Notes under the pieces: model-generated
Databases searched by the model: none
Told to the model about the DNA's origin: nothing
Seen by the model: the letters and a program-made list of their open reading frames with translations, nothing else
Origin: Dermatemys mawii
Taxonomy: Eukaryota; Chordata; Testudines; Dermatemydidae
Assembly (NCBI GenBank): GCA_007922305.1
Contig: ML677335.1
Location: 21,015,933-21,079,932, forward strand
Direction: 5' to 3'
Length of the DNA: 64,000 bases
Translations under genes and position numbers: made by a program
Shown here: positions 23,346-34,577 of the stretch, one piece after another
Layout of the letters: each line of letters starts with the position of its first letter
How positions within the stretch are numbered: position 1 is the stretch's first letter

Positions 23346-26300
23346 AGCACTATATCATCATTATGAGGTGCTCCTTAAGTTTGGAGTAGAGGCTAATGCT
23401 GCACTTGGGAAAACAGCCATAACTCCATGCATGACAACTCTCTTGTCCTCCATGATGGGTCTGAGATTCTCATGATATATATGTTAAGCAGGAATGAGAT
23501 ATGTGACTTGGCAGAAGCATTTTCTGCAGAGAGAAAAGATAAATAAAGTAGCAGTGGTGCTTTTAGGTTCGACTGGAGAGGATGTTTTAGTGGTCTAAAG
23601 AATAAGGTTTCAATATATATTCTCCCTGGAGCCGTAAATTCAAATCGAAGGCAGAGATGACTCAACTTTTCTCCAAAAGGCAGAGAAACTGAATTTCATG
23701 CAGTTTACCATATGAAGTTTTCATACAAGATGATAAAAACTGTTCTGCTCTCTACAGACATTAAGGAAATTCAGTGTCATTCCTATTAAAACATGTCCTT
23801 ATCTCATTTAGCACTTCTGTTGAAAAAAGTCCAAGTAAAAATACAAAGATCTGCACAGACAAGGAAATGGAGGAGTACATGGAACAATAAGACAACATTG
23901 GTCAGTATGATTGGCAGTGTATCTGTACACAAGCAGTTAATTTTTTGTAAGCATCATAGCAAAGGAGAGTTTTGAGGATGTTTCTGTAGGAGGATGAGTT
24001 CATTTTGCAGATGTTTATGGGAAGCTTGTTAGAAACAGTGAAGTAAGCAAAACACATATTTTGGTATTCATTCCCATGTTTTAAATCTATCAAGACATTT
24101 TTTTCGAACAAGCTGTAAGATTCCGATATTAATCATAACTAGCAGGCATTGATAGACAAAAGAATGTTGTTTTAATTGACAAAAATAAAGTAGCTCTTAA
24201 AAATGCTGTTTGCTTCTTTGGGAATTCTCCTAACAATGGAAATAATTTCACTGTACTTCAGGCAGATGCAGTTCAGATTTACCTGGGTGGCAAAATTAAG
24301 AGAGCCATATAAGAGTCTTGGTGTAAAAAATTTAAAACTTTTTTTAATCATATCATACATAGTTTACGTCACCTCATACTATCTTTTGAAAGTATGAACC
24401 TACTCTAATTAGCAGTAAGACACACTAAATTACAAGGTTCACATGGATGAGATAAATGGTCCAGTGACAAACTAGCATATTTAGTCTGATTCCCTGTTCT
24501 TGAGGCTACATCATTTGAATTAGTGGTAATGGCAGAATGAAATACAAAACATCTGACAGCTTCTCCCTCAACAAACCAAAACATGAAGTGCACTGAAAGT
24601 GGAACTTCTCTCACAAAAACCACAGATGTTTTTTGACCTTAAGCTTTTCTAGCTCTGTCTTCCTGTATTCCCACAAAAAAAAAAAAAAGTGTTGAATTGT
24701 AACTATTGTTGCTACTTGCAATTCCAAACTAGTCATACTATTCTATTCACCACCAAAAGCAAACTTTAAAGTTATGGAAATCCTCAGAGAAGACTGAGAA
24801 TATACCCAGACTAGGAGTCTCTCTCTCTCCCTGTGCAATATTTAAACAAACTTAACTCCACCATGAGAGACTCCAAACAAACTTAACCATCCATAAGAAT
24901 CAGTGGATGTTTCAGGGAAGTTTTTGAAAGTTGTCAGGGAGCAGTACAGGTTTTGAGGTGCCATGGACAGGATCGGCAGGATGCATCCAGAGGTGTCAGG
25001 AAGAGAGAGAGTGTTACGTTTCCATCCAGGCCTTTGGGCACAGAGTGAGGATCTTTCCTGCAGGCCTGTTAGGAACCTGGAAATTTGACCACTCACCACA
25101 CCAGCCTATGGAAGCATGGAACTTGGGTATAATGAGGAGTGGGAGATCTGATCTGGCTGCTTGTTGCTCTGGGACTGCAGCAAGTAAGAGCCTCCTGAGG
25201 CTCTGCAGCCATATCAGATTGTAGTCCCTGCTTAGTGGCACTTGATGAGCACAATGTCATCTCAAAATGTCCAGACTCCTTGTCTCTCCATAAGGAATAC
25301 ACATGGATTAAAAAGTTGCTAATTTCAGAAAGAAATATGTCATCCATGTTAGATTAGACTACTGCTTGGAAGAACCAATATAAAAGTCTCCCAATATTTC
25401 AGTTAGGAGACAGTAATACCATTCCATTAGGTGGCTACAGGGAGACAAAGAAATACTAGATAACTAAAAACATTCTAAATCAAGCCATTGTTCTGAACTC
25501 CCCAGATACTGTCAGAATTCGTAGCACATTATACTTTCTGTAAGCCCTTAAAATAAAGAGGCAAGGTCACGGCCTCAATCTCTGTGGACCTGCTAGCAAT
25601 TGGCTTGGAAAAACAAAGCAGACACAGCAAGAGGAAATGGCAGAATAAATAATACCACTGAATGATGTCTGCACTCTGCAAGCACATTAGCAATACATGT
25701 ATTCAGTAGGAGACTGATACATTTGGTCAAGAAAAGTAAGCAATTCAGAACCTCACTGAAACCTGACCTGTAAAGTGACAGAGAGATGTGAAAGGAGAGA
25801 GAGGAAGAGAAACTGCCAGGCAGAGCCATTCTTTGCAGACATTCAAAATCCAGGGCTAAGTCCCTCTTTCACCTTCCCCATACACACCCCTAAATTGGGG
25901 GACCTAGAAATGTGAAGGAAGTTTCCAGAGTTTGGTTTAAAAAATTAAATTGTGGTCCTTTTCCTTTGTGAAGATAGTTTTGAAAATGTAACCAATGTAA
26001 ACAGATCACAAAATGCAACGAAAGTGTGTCACTGATATCTTCTGAAAGATCATTCCTGTTCCAGACATGCAGGGCTGGCGTTTGGGGTCTGGAGAAATTG
26101 TAGTTATAGGCCCCAATTCAGAACTCAGCTACAGGGAGCAGTTCCACCTAGACTGCTGGCGCAAGAGTCTCTGCATGTTCTTTATTAGCCAGTTGCCTAC
26201 AGGCGAGCCAGCTCCTCTGGGCCTGGATTCATTAAGTCAACCCCTTCCAGAAAATAACTTTAACTTTAACCACATGCTTAATTGCTTTCCTGAGCTGGAG

Positions 26301-28410
26301 GCTTAAGGAGTAGCAAGCAAGTCCTATCGCCACAAGGAGGGACTGCTCAATAGATTCACAAGCAGCACAATCTAGTGGGCTAAGCAAGGAATTTTAACAC
26401 CATTTCTGACATTGACTCTATGGTCTTGGGCCATATCACAAAGGCAACATTTTTTTAAACTTTGGTGACTAATTTTAGGCATCTAAATCCAGAGCAGGTG
26501 AGCACCAAAGCACCTCTCATTCACTTTTGGTTTTGAGAAACAATATTTCCTCCCTTGGTAAAGATTTTGAACTACCTGCATTGTTTAAATAATTATTTCT
26601 GTTGCGTTACTGTATTAAGTAGATTCTCTGCAATTTTCAAATAATCAGTTTAGTTTCAATTAGAGTAAAAAAGTTAATAAAAACACAACACTGAAAAAAA
26701 TACAAAAGCCATGAGTTAAGGATATAGCATGAACCCTAGCTTTTATAAAATCAATAAGCTATTTGGAAGTAAACAGAGAAGGAAGTATGGAAACATGAGA
26801 AAAAAACAGTATCAATAACAAAAGATGTTACAGAGAAACATACTATTTTAGAATGAAAAGCTTCAGTCATCTTAAAAACAAAGCAGCAAATAAAGTTCAA
26901 AATACTGGCCAGATTCAGAGTCTCTTATTCTTAACAGTTGCAAACTAGAGTTTTGAATTAATGGCATTTAACAAAATATCTCCTCTCTTTCTATGCAGTC
27001 TTTCAATTCTCTGTACTGCAACTTAATATTTGTTAATCACATATGCCATATTTAACCATGTGAAAATGAAGTTTATAAGACTTTTTAAATTCATAATAGA
27101 TCAATCACCAGTATTAATCAAAGCCATCTATTATATATTTATGTCTGGGTGGTGGAATGTGTAACAAGGGAAGAAATATGAATAATGAGTTCATAAGCAT
27201 TTGGATTAACTTTTTCTACTTGTGCTCAGAAAAGACATTTGAACTTCAGCAGTTCCATTACCTCCAGTCAGGCTATGCATGTGCTTAGATTAAGGGATGT
27301 GTTTAAATACATTGCTGAATCAAACTGCATTGCCATTCCCCAAGTGTTCAAAAGTCATGAGACAGGCCTAGAAAATCATGAGATGCTTAGAGCTAATAAA
27401 TATTGGGTTATTTTTATTTGCCTTCTGGTACCTAGCCCTTCAGAATATTACTTAGGTCATGTTTTCTATCTTTCTCCCACAACCATGAAAGCTAAAATTT
27501 TCATGTAAATCACTGAACTCCAGGAGCTGTGGATTTAAGGAAAATAGCAAAAATTCCTACACTTCTCATTAAAAAAAACATCACAAACCTGTAGCACTGG
27601 AGTTAGAAAAGGGAAGAACTAGTGGGAGGAGGAACTAGCTGAAGTTTTGGTCAAATTATTCCTTTAACCACGTGATGATTCTAGCCTGATAGATACCCCC
27701 ACATACAATGAATTTTCTAGGTAGAATAAAGTTTCCTTTTACACTTAAATTTTTCTTAGAAATTCCACACACTAGGTTGCAATGTATCACTTTCTAAATG
27801 CTGATTTCATTAACATCTCTTCAACCCCACACAACCCCCCCAAAAACATGAAACAAATCAACCTAAAAATACAATAAAAAATTTAAAACCAATAAAATAT
27901 CATTGTTATTCAGTTTTCCCATTTATGTAAACTAAAACCTCGGCAACATCATCTTCTAGAAATTAAAACTGGTTATACACTTTTCATTATAGGATTTGCA
28001 AAAGCCATGAAAAATGGCATTAATACTTATCTTTGGGCAAAAACCTTTTCTATATGTACCTGTATAATGGTTATATAGTGTAATATAGTGTAGATAAACT
28101 TCTTTGGTCAGGCCATATAAGCAGCACAATGGATATGTTGCACAGGACCAGCTGCTACAGATATTTTTGAAGGCTTGGTTCTAAGGAAATTGAACATCTT
28201 AGGGGATCTCTAACCCTGCTCTGGTTAGGTAGCCACTCTCTCCTAGGGCCCAGAGTCCCTTCATACTTATCCTACTTACTTTTTTAGTCTTCATGAGAGG
28301 CCAATGGCCTACCTCCCCCTTTCTGGTACTCAGGGATGTTTCTGAGCAACATTGAAGCTATTGAACTGAGGATTACAAATGAAAGAATTGCAGAGGAGTG
28401 TGGGGGGAGA
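23346..28410. other. Anonymous intergenic DNA with dispersed palindromic-repeat traces
   Basis: No gene supported. Decayed copies of the 'tgcttaa' repeat family lie near 26225-26310 and 27275-27345. A poly(A) run sits at about 24675-24688. Frames at 24842-25347 on both strands overlap each other, carry no family words and are treated as noise. Confidence 0.5.
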
Positions 28411-28985
28411 AAGAGAGGCTGTAGCCTGGTAATTACAGCACTTACCTGGAAGCCCCAGGATCCCATCCCACTACTATAATTTTTTAAAAAAAGTTACTTA
28501 AGCACAGTGGAACAGCTTCAATAGGAGAGATGGAGGGAGCACCACATCCAAATACCCCATAACCCAGTGGCTAAGGCACTCACCTATGAGAGATGGTGGA
28601 TCCTGTTCAAATCCCTCACATGGATGGGGAACTTGAACTGAGGGTCTCACGTCCTAGATGAGTACCCTAACCACTGAGCTAACATTTATGATGGAGGTCC
28701 TCCTCCTTCCTGAGAATCCTTGCTAAAACAGCACAGGCACCTAACACCAAGCGAGGGTTTGCAGCTGAGAATCCTAAGCGGAGAAAGGCACTTCTTGCAG
28801 CTCTGACTTAGACAAAAGAGGGCAGAGCTTAGCACACAGCCTTTGGGTTATCATCTCCCATTAACTATCTTAAGCAAGGAACCTTCTAGCTTGCTAGATT
28901 TTGTGAATCCCATTCTTAAGTGCCTCTCTCCCGCAATTCTTTGTAAAGGGAGCCTAAGCACCTAAGCCAGGATTTGTGAATCCCA
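28411..28985. repeat. Repeat block with tRNA-like A/B-box motifs in both orientations
   Basis: The plus strand has 'agtggctaaggcactcacc' at about 28566 followed 30 bases on by 'tcctgttcaaatccctcac', spaced like the A and B boxes of a tRNA-derived SINE. Just downstream 'accctaaccactgagctaac' (28662-28682) is the antisense of an A-box-like 'gctcagtggttagggt'. A weaker tRNA-like stretch starts near 28422. The block ends with 'ggatttgtgaatcccactg' at about 28973, which looks like a transposon terminus, but I did not find its inverted partner. The family is unknown to me; it could be a tRNA-derived SINE or a DNA transposon that captured tRNA-like sequence. Confidence 0.4.
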
Positions 28986-29281
28986 CTGATTTTATGTTTT
29001 CATTTCTCTGTAAATCTACTCATGTGTGCTTTAAATATTAGGATAGTAGTTTAAAAAAATATAGCACATTAATATCTCCTAGAGATGCTACACTCATATC
29101 AATTCGCACAAACAGAAGAGAAATGAAAACACTCCATAGGTTAATTGTAAAGAGGGTCAGGAGGTCTGCCAGGCCGCTGGGGGGTGCTGGGGAGCTACTG
29201 CCTTTTTGAACAGCCTTGGTCACACCTCCCAGTTACTGGGGAATTAAAGTCGGGAGGTGTTCTGTCCAGAGTCCGTGGCAC

Positions 29282-29700
29282 GCCCCTCAGGCAGGGGAGC
29301 GCCGGCAAAGAGTCCATGTCGGCCCCTCAGGCAGGGGAGCGCCAGCAAAGAGTCCNNNNNNNNNNNNNNNNNNNNNNNNNNNNNNNNNNNNNNNNNNNNN
29401 NNNNNNNNNNNNNNNNNNNNNNNNNNNNNNNNNNNNNNNNNNNNNNNNNNNNNNNNNNNNNNNNNNNNNNNNNNNNNNNNNNNNNNNNNNNNNNNNNNNN
29501 NNNNNNNNNNNNNNNNNNNNNNNNNNNNNNNNNNNNNNNNNNNNNNNNNNNNNNNNNNNNNNNNNNNNNNNNNNNNNNNNNNNNNNNNNNNNNNNNNGCC
29601 CCTCAGGCAGGGGAGTGTCAGTAAGAGTCTATAGCGCGCCCCTCAGGCAGGGGAACACTGGTGAGAAGCTATAGCGCGCCCCTCAGGAAGGGGAGCACCA
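29282..29700. repeat. 40-bp minisatellite inside LTR, interrupted by gap
   Basis: Units are anchored by GCCCCTCAGGCAGGGG, itself a near palindrome. Starts are 29282 and 29322 before the gap, and 29598, 29638 and 29678 after it. The spacing is exactly 40 bases wherever it can be measured. Variation lies in the second half (agcgccggcaaagagtc, agtgtcagtaagagtct, aacactggtgagaagct). Confidence 0.92.
29356..29597. other. Assembly gap (242 N)
   Basis: A run of N lying entirely within the 40-bp minisatellite. The anchor-to-anchor distance across the gap (29322 to 29598) is 276, close to seven units (280), so the collapsed array is the reason for the gap and its length is not exact. Confidence 0.99.
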
Positions 29701-29793
29701 GCTTGAGTCCGGGGTGCACCTCACAGGCGAGGTGGCACCAGCAGGAATCAAGGTTGTCTGCTGAGGGCAGCTCTGGTTCCCTCTCAGTGTCCG

Positions 29794-29967
29794 CCTCCAT
29801 CAGCCACGGGTCACTGCAGGACTCCAGCGGTTCCTCGGGGTACTCAGCCGCTGGCAGCTCCAGTTCCCCTGCAGGGTCCTCCTCCATCAGCCACGGGTCG
29901 CTGCAGGGCTCCGGGAGTCCCTCGGGGTACTCAGCGGCAGGCAGGTCTGGAAACCCCAGTCCTTCGC
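29794..29967. repeat. 87-bp tandem duplication inside LTR
   Basis: A block beginning CCTCCATCAGCCACGGGTC at 29794 recurs at 29881 with few changes. The period of 87 is a multiple of three, which keeps frames open on both strands across it. Confidence 0.9.
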
Positions 29968-30215
29968 CTAGACCAGGGTTCCCTGGTTCCAGGGCCTCCC
30001 CTGGCTTGGCAGCAGGGTGGGATCTCTGTCTGCATCTCTGTCCCTTCCTGGTGCTGCACTGACTGAGCTAGGGACCCTGCCCTTTATACTTCCTGTCCCG
30101 CCCTTCCCCTTCCTGGGGGCAGGGCCAGCTTGGTCTGGGCCCACCCACTCCGGCTGAGAGAGTGTTTCTTTAGCCTCTGGCTTGGAGGGAGGCCACCCAG
30201 ACTCCCTACATTAAT

Positions 30216-31729
30216 CTTTGCATAAGGAATTCTACTGAAAATGTGTCTTTTTGTAGTAGGTTTATTATGGAGCACTAATACAATAAACCAATGTGGGAAC
30301 TTTGGGGAAAAGTCATCCCTTTGCCCCTTGGTCCCATTTAAGCTCTATGAAGTGGAACTGCAGGACATAACATGAGTGTTCCATGTGTAGAGGCACCCTA
30401 CCACCACTTGTGTGCCAGAAGAGGAGGCTTTGAGTGAGACCATGAGACCCGTGACAATACATGAGACCCTAAATCCCTGTGCAAGGATACAGGTTCCAGA
30501 GCAGGTATCTTAGAACCAGATAACTCAGCTTTATGCCACACACAGGTTCACCTATGCCAGGAGCATCCCTAGCTGGCTGTTTAAGCTACCTCCCCATTAC
30601 ATTTATGCTACTACAGCAGCACAAATGGAACACTGTAGAGACCATGATCTGGCCTAGATGTAGACACTCACTTTCTCCAGAACAAGGCTACACACATTCT
30701 AAATCACACAATAATCTCAGCCTCCAAAATGCTCCTGAGATAAAACTCTCTTAAAGCAAAACCAACACGGTTTCCTATTTTAATGGAAAAAGTAAACTTC
30801 TTCCTGTTGCTTGGATTTGCAACTGAAAAGTCTGCATCACAGACACAGTTTAAGTTCTAAGAACATTACAGTGAATTGACTTGTTTGAGTGAAGAATATA
30901 TTTTCTGTCTGCATTGGGGAACATAATATGCTGGTGTCAAGCTACTGAATAAAAAGTGTTATACAAAGTAGTTAATCATAGTTACCGCCTTTGCTGGAGA
31001 GACTTGGTCAATTAAGTCTATTTTAGTAGTCACAATGATGGGTCTGTAGTTCACAATAAAGTATAAACCTGCATAGTTAATTATAGAATATTTAAAACCT
31101 CTGCACATCTCCCAAATGGCAGTTAATTATGCAAAACTGTTATAGTCCAAGGCAGGTAATAGGTATGACTAACTAACCTTCATGAAAATCTCATTCGTAT
31201 TCTTTTATGACCTATCTAATATTCCCAAACTTGTGTCCACCTAGAGAGATATCACCCATGTGTTTGTGTAGCTCCCTTGGCTTCAGTGGATTACATCCCA
31301 GGTAACAAAACACGTACTACATAATTTAATGCAACCCAACAGGATACAATATGCAAAAGTGGTGAATGTTTCTGAGTTCAATAAGTTATTTTTCAATATT
31401 CATAATCTGTTATTGTGATAAAGGATACCCTGCTAAAAAAATCAAATTGTTGATTATGTAGATATTACAATTGCTTCTTAAACATGATTCACCAAGCTTC
31501 ACATTTTTGAGGTGAGAGGAAAAGGGCCCTGTGTCTGCTACCGTTATAAACCAGAATTAATTGAAAAAAATATATACATTATTATACACCACATGTTGCT
31601 ATGAATGGGTAGCAATTAATAACGGAAGTATATTTTATATCTGCAGGAAAAAAAGACAAGATTTGAAGTATCTTTACAAGTATCTTGTTCAATTCCATTA
31701 CAAGCATAATTAAATATCTTGTTTTTGTG
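30216..31729. other. Anonymous intergenic DNA
   Basis: No supported feature. The frame 30533-30754 has no family signature. Confidence 0.5.
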
Positions 31730-31860
31730 TATAACATTTGTACAGCACTTTTCAGTGAATAACAAAGTACTTTACAAAGAACTGTAAGTATCATTTCACA
31801 GATAGGGAAACTGATTCACAGAGGGATTAAAAATCCATCAGGATATTTACATGAGTAAGG
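31730..31860 (-). mobile_element. MIR/CORE-type SINE fragment, antisense
   Basis: The run 'catttgtacagcacttttca' to 'cagatagggaaactgattca' and 'cagagggattaaa' is the complement of the MIR 3' core and tail (compare 'cctcagtttccccatctg'). It is decayed, and its boundaries are approximate. Confidence 0.55.
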
Positions 31861-33730
31861 ATTCTAGGGTTAGGCCTGTAAGAATGGGATCATCTGTATG
31901 GAAGATCTGGAATACATACATACTTTCGGTGACATAGGCCATTTGATATGGGCACTGTCTCAAGATCTTAGGCTATTTATTTAGCAGAGCTAGCAACATA
32001 GTAAAAGTTTGCGTTAGAAACAAGTTGTAGCTGGATATTTTTATTTTACAGTGTTTCCAATAAATGAGAATAAAACATCTAAGAGTTTTAGAAAATAAAA
32101 TAACTATGAATAGTTTTACTGGATTTAAAATCAATTGTTCCAAAGCTATATTGTAACTAGGTTATATTGTCAAGATAAAGTTAAATCCGTGATGAATTTG
32201 ACCTGTAATTTCTCCGGTTAATGAAGCATCTCATATGTAATTGTATATGAAGGTGCTTTTTAGAACTCAGTTATTTGTATATGATCTAGGTAGCCACATA
32301 TAATTACACTTTAGGTTACCTATAATGAGTCTGTGTTCTATGTATATTATTTACTAAAGGAAGATTTTTTCTTTCTTGCAGAATAGTTTTCATTGAGGAG
32401 ATAGACTTGGCAAGAGCAGAGCTATCATTCAGTAATGAATATTTGTTGTGATTTTGTCAGTTCTGTAGATAACCCGTAGGAACTGACATTATCGACCAAT
32501 TCAGTATCCTGCATTAGTAGACAGCAAAAAACTCAACAAGAAATTACTACTTAGTTTCCCCATCAACATGTTTAGAAATATATTCTTCCACAATCTACCA
32601 TGCTTTCCCACAATTTTATTCCCCAAGAGAGTAACTAAATGCATCTTTTAGGGATCAGAAACCTAATCTAGGCCTCCACTTCAAAAAAACACTTAAATTA
32701 GTGGGGTTACTCATATGCTTAAAGTTAGGCATATATTTAGATTCCCTGCTGAAGGAGGGCCTTAACTGGTAATTTAAGGGAAAAATGGTCTCGTAAAATT
32801 TGACAAATTCAGCTCTGTATCAAAATGTTAGGCTGTTTAACCTACATCTACATGAACCATTAAATTTCTGTTCAATTCTATATTTTATTAAAAAATAATC
32901 AGTTACTGAAATATTTATCTACCTGTCAAAGGAAAGCCTGCAAGTCAAATTGATTTGTCTTGCTTGCAAAGTACCTGAGATGATAAGATGCCATATTTTC
33001 AAGACAGGTAGGTTTTTCATGATCTTATCTGTCAGTATTAAATCTTTGAACTGTTTAATAATGTAATTATGATTTTTGAACTTGCTAAGCTACTATTTGC
33101 TGCTACAATATTTTAAAATTTAGCAAACATAGGTTTTCAGTTCTACAGACACATCTGAAAACATTTGCTGTTACCCAAGACAGAGAAATTGAAGAAATAA
33201 TTGAATCCTCCAAATAGAGACTTTAAAAAAAAAATTATGCCATCCATGTACAATGTATGGTAAAATTCTTTTTTCACTAATACTTTCTAATGATGAAATT
33301 GAATAAGACTTATGCACGTAGCACATGGTCAGATGTACGTAGCATAAATATAACCTGAGTTTTTCTAGAAGGTACATTTTATGTCTAATTTTTCAAAAGA
33401 CAAAATGTTTGGAGTTCTTCAAAGATCCCCAACATTCAGTTGACTATCTGTATTCTGAAAGAGCTACATGCCTATTTAACCCCTTGCAGACTAAGGTTTT
33501 TTCCATTAGAAAATACTGAAGACCTATCAGTGCATTCATCCAGCTACTTATATATTTTGTTTTGGGTTTTTTGGAGAGGAGGGGAGCATGTCAAAAAATA
33601 TCTATTCTCACTTTTGAACCTATCATTCCACAAAAAGTCCCTGTTGAATGTGGACTTCCTGTTTGTCCACCTATAATTTATTTTAATTTAAAATCAGAGC
33701 TTCAACTATAAATGAAAGCTTCGAGGACAC
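31861..33730. other. Anonymous AT-rich DNA
   Basis: A decayed copy of the 'tgcttaaagttaggcat' dispersed repeat lies near 32700-32765. Nothing else is supported. Confidence 0.5.
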
Positions 33731-33842
33731 TTTCAAAACAAGGAAATGATAATAGTATGGGGGAAGGAATGCTGCTGAAGTATCTTTGGCATATCAACAA
33801 CATGTTTTCCTCTTCTGCTATTATCATTTCCTTGTTTTGAAA
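33731..33842. repeat. Perfect 25-bp inverted repeat, 62-nt spacer
   Basis: The left arm at 33731-33755 (starting TTTCAAAACAAGGAAATG) is exactly complementary to the right arm at 33818-33842. There are no mismatches across 25 bp, and pairing stops at both arm edges. No target duplication or transposon end motif is visible. Confidence 0.95.
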
Positions 33843-34483
33843 ATTTTACTATTAAAAACTTTACTATTAAATTAAATTTAATTATTAATGTACACCTTCA
33901 GGCTGACACCACTACCCAGTTTGTATTTTTCATCATATTAGCAAAAATTATTGATCTCTTCCTTTCTGCCAACTATCTTATCTTTATGTGGAACAAATTT
34001 TGTTGCCTTAACAGCAGAATTTATTTACAAGCCTTTCATCAAGCAGCTAGTGGAGGAGAAACTCTGGCTTTTTTAAGGGACAAGACTCAACATTGCTATC
34101 ATTTGGAAAACTGGACACTTCCCAGTGTTGTTGGCATGAAACGTGTTTGGTCCATTTATTTTCACAAAACTAAAGGGAAAAACAATCTTACTGGCAAACT
34201 TCCCATCTACTTAAAAGAGAAACAAAACCAAAGCCAAATAGAAGAAGAACAATATAATCATATTAAAATATGTACAAAGCAATCATCAGTACTAATAATG
34301 ATGTAAACTGCTTAAGATCCACATCAGGGTATATAATGCACCACTTATTTATTTATTTTAAGCAGAACTCCCATTAGTTTCAGGAAAATCAGGTAATGCA
34401 TATCATCCTGTCTATTAGCCTGATCTGAAGCCAAGTGAAGTCAACAGGAGTGACCCTAACAGAATATCATTGGCTATATTATA
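33843..34483. other. Anonymous DNA
   Basis: The plus frame 33986-34306 (106 codons) has no recognised family and lies in sequence with no splice or promoter context. Confidence 0.45.
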
Positions 34484-34577
34484 GTACATGTGAAAGCATG
34501 TTTGCATCACATATAGAATCAATTAATATAACCTACTTGTGGAATATTAATTGATCTAAGTTTGCTTTCACATGTAC
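34484..34577. repeat. 94-nt interrupted hairpin
   Basis: The outer arms GTACATGTGAAAGCA (34484-34498) and its exact complement (34563-34577) pair over 15 bp. The inner arms ATCAATTAATAT (34518-34529) and its exact complement (34544-34555) pair over 12 bp around a 14-nt loop. The unpaired 34499-34517 and 34556-34562 form an asymmetric bulge. The size resembles a small MITE or a pre-miRNA-like fold; no flanking TA duplication was confirmed. Confidence 0.85.

Larger units (their letters stand above)
29146..30210 (-). mobile_element. Solo LTR with internal minisatellite and assembly gap, 5-bp TSD
   Basis: The plus strand begins TGTAAAGAGG and ends CTCCCTACA, and both flanks carry TTAAT (29141-29145 and 30211-30215), a perfect 5-bp target duplication. 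In minus orientation the LTR starts TGTAGGGAGTCTGGGTGG, has a TATA-like TATAAAGGG near 30083-30091 and ends CTCTTTACA, so the minus strand is taken as sense. It contains a 40-bp minisatellite, a 242-N gap and an 87-bp tandem duplication. No internal coding region is attached. The open frames across it (29661-30062 plus; 29669-29887 minus) are products of the in-phase 87-bp repeat rather than genes. Confidence 0.88.

Noticed and set aside
28563..28620. Functional tRNA gene
   Set aside because: A- and B-box-like words are present, but no cloverleaf with acceptor and anticodon stems could be drawn; it is part of a repeat.
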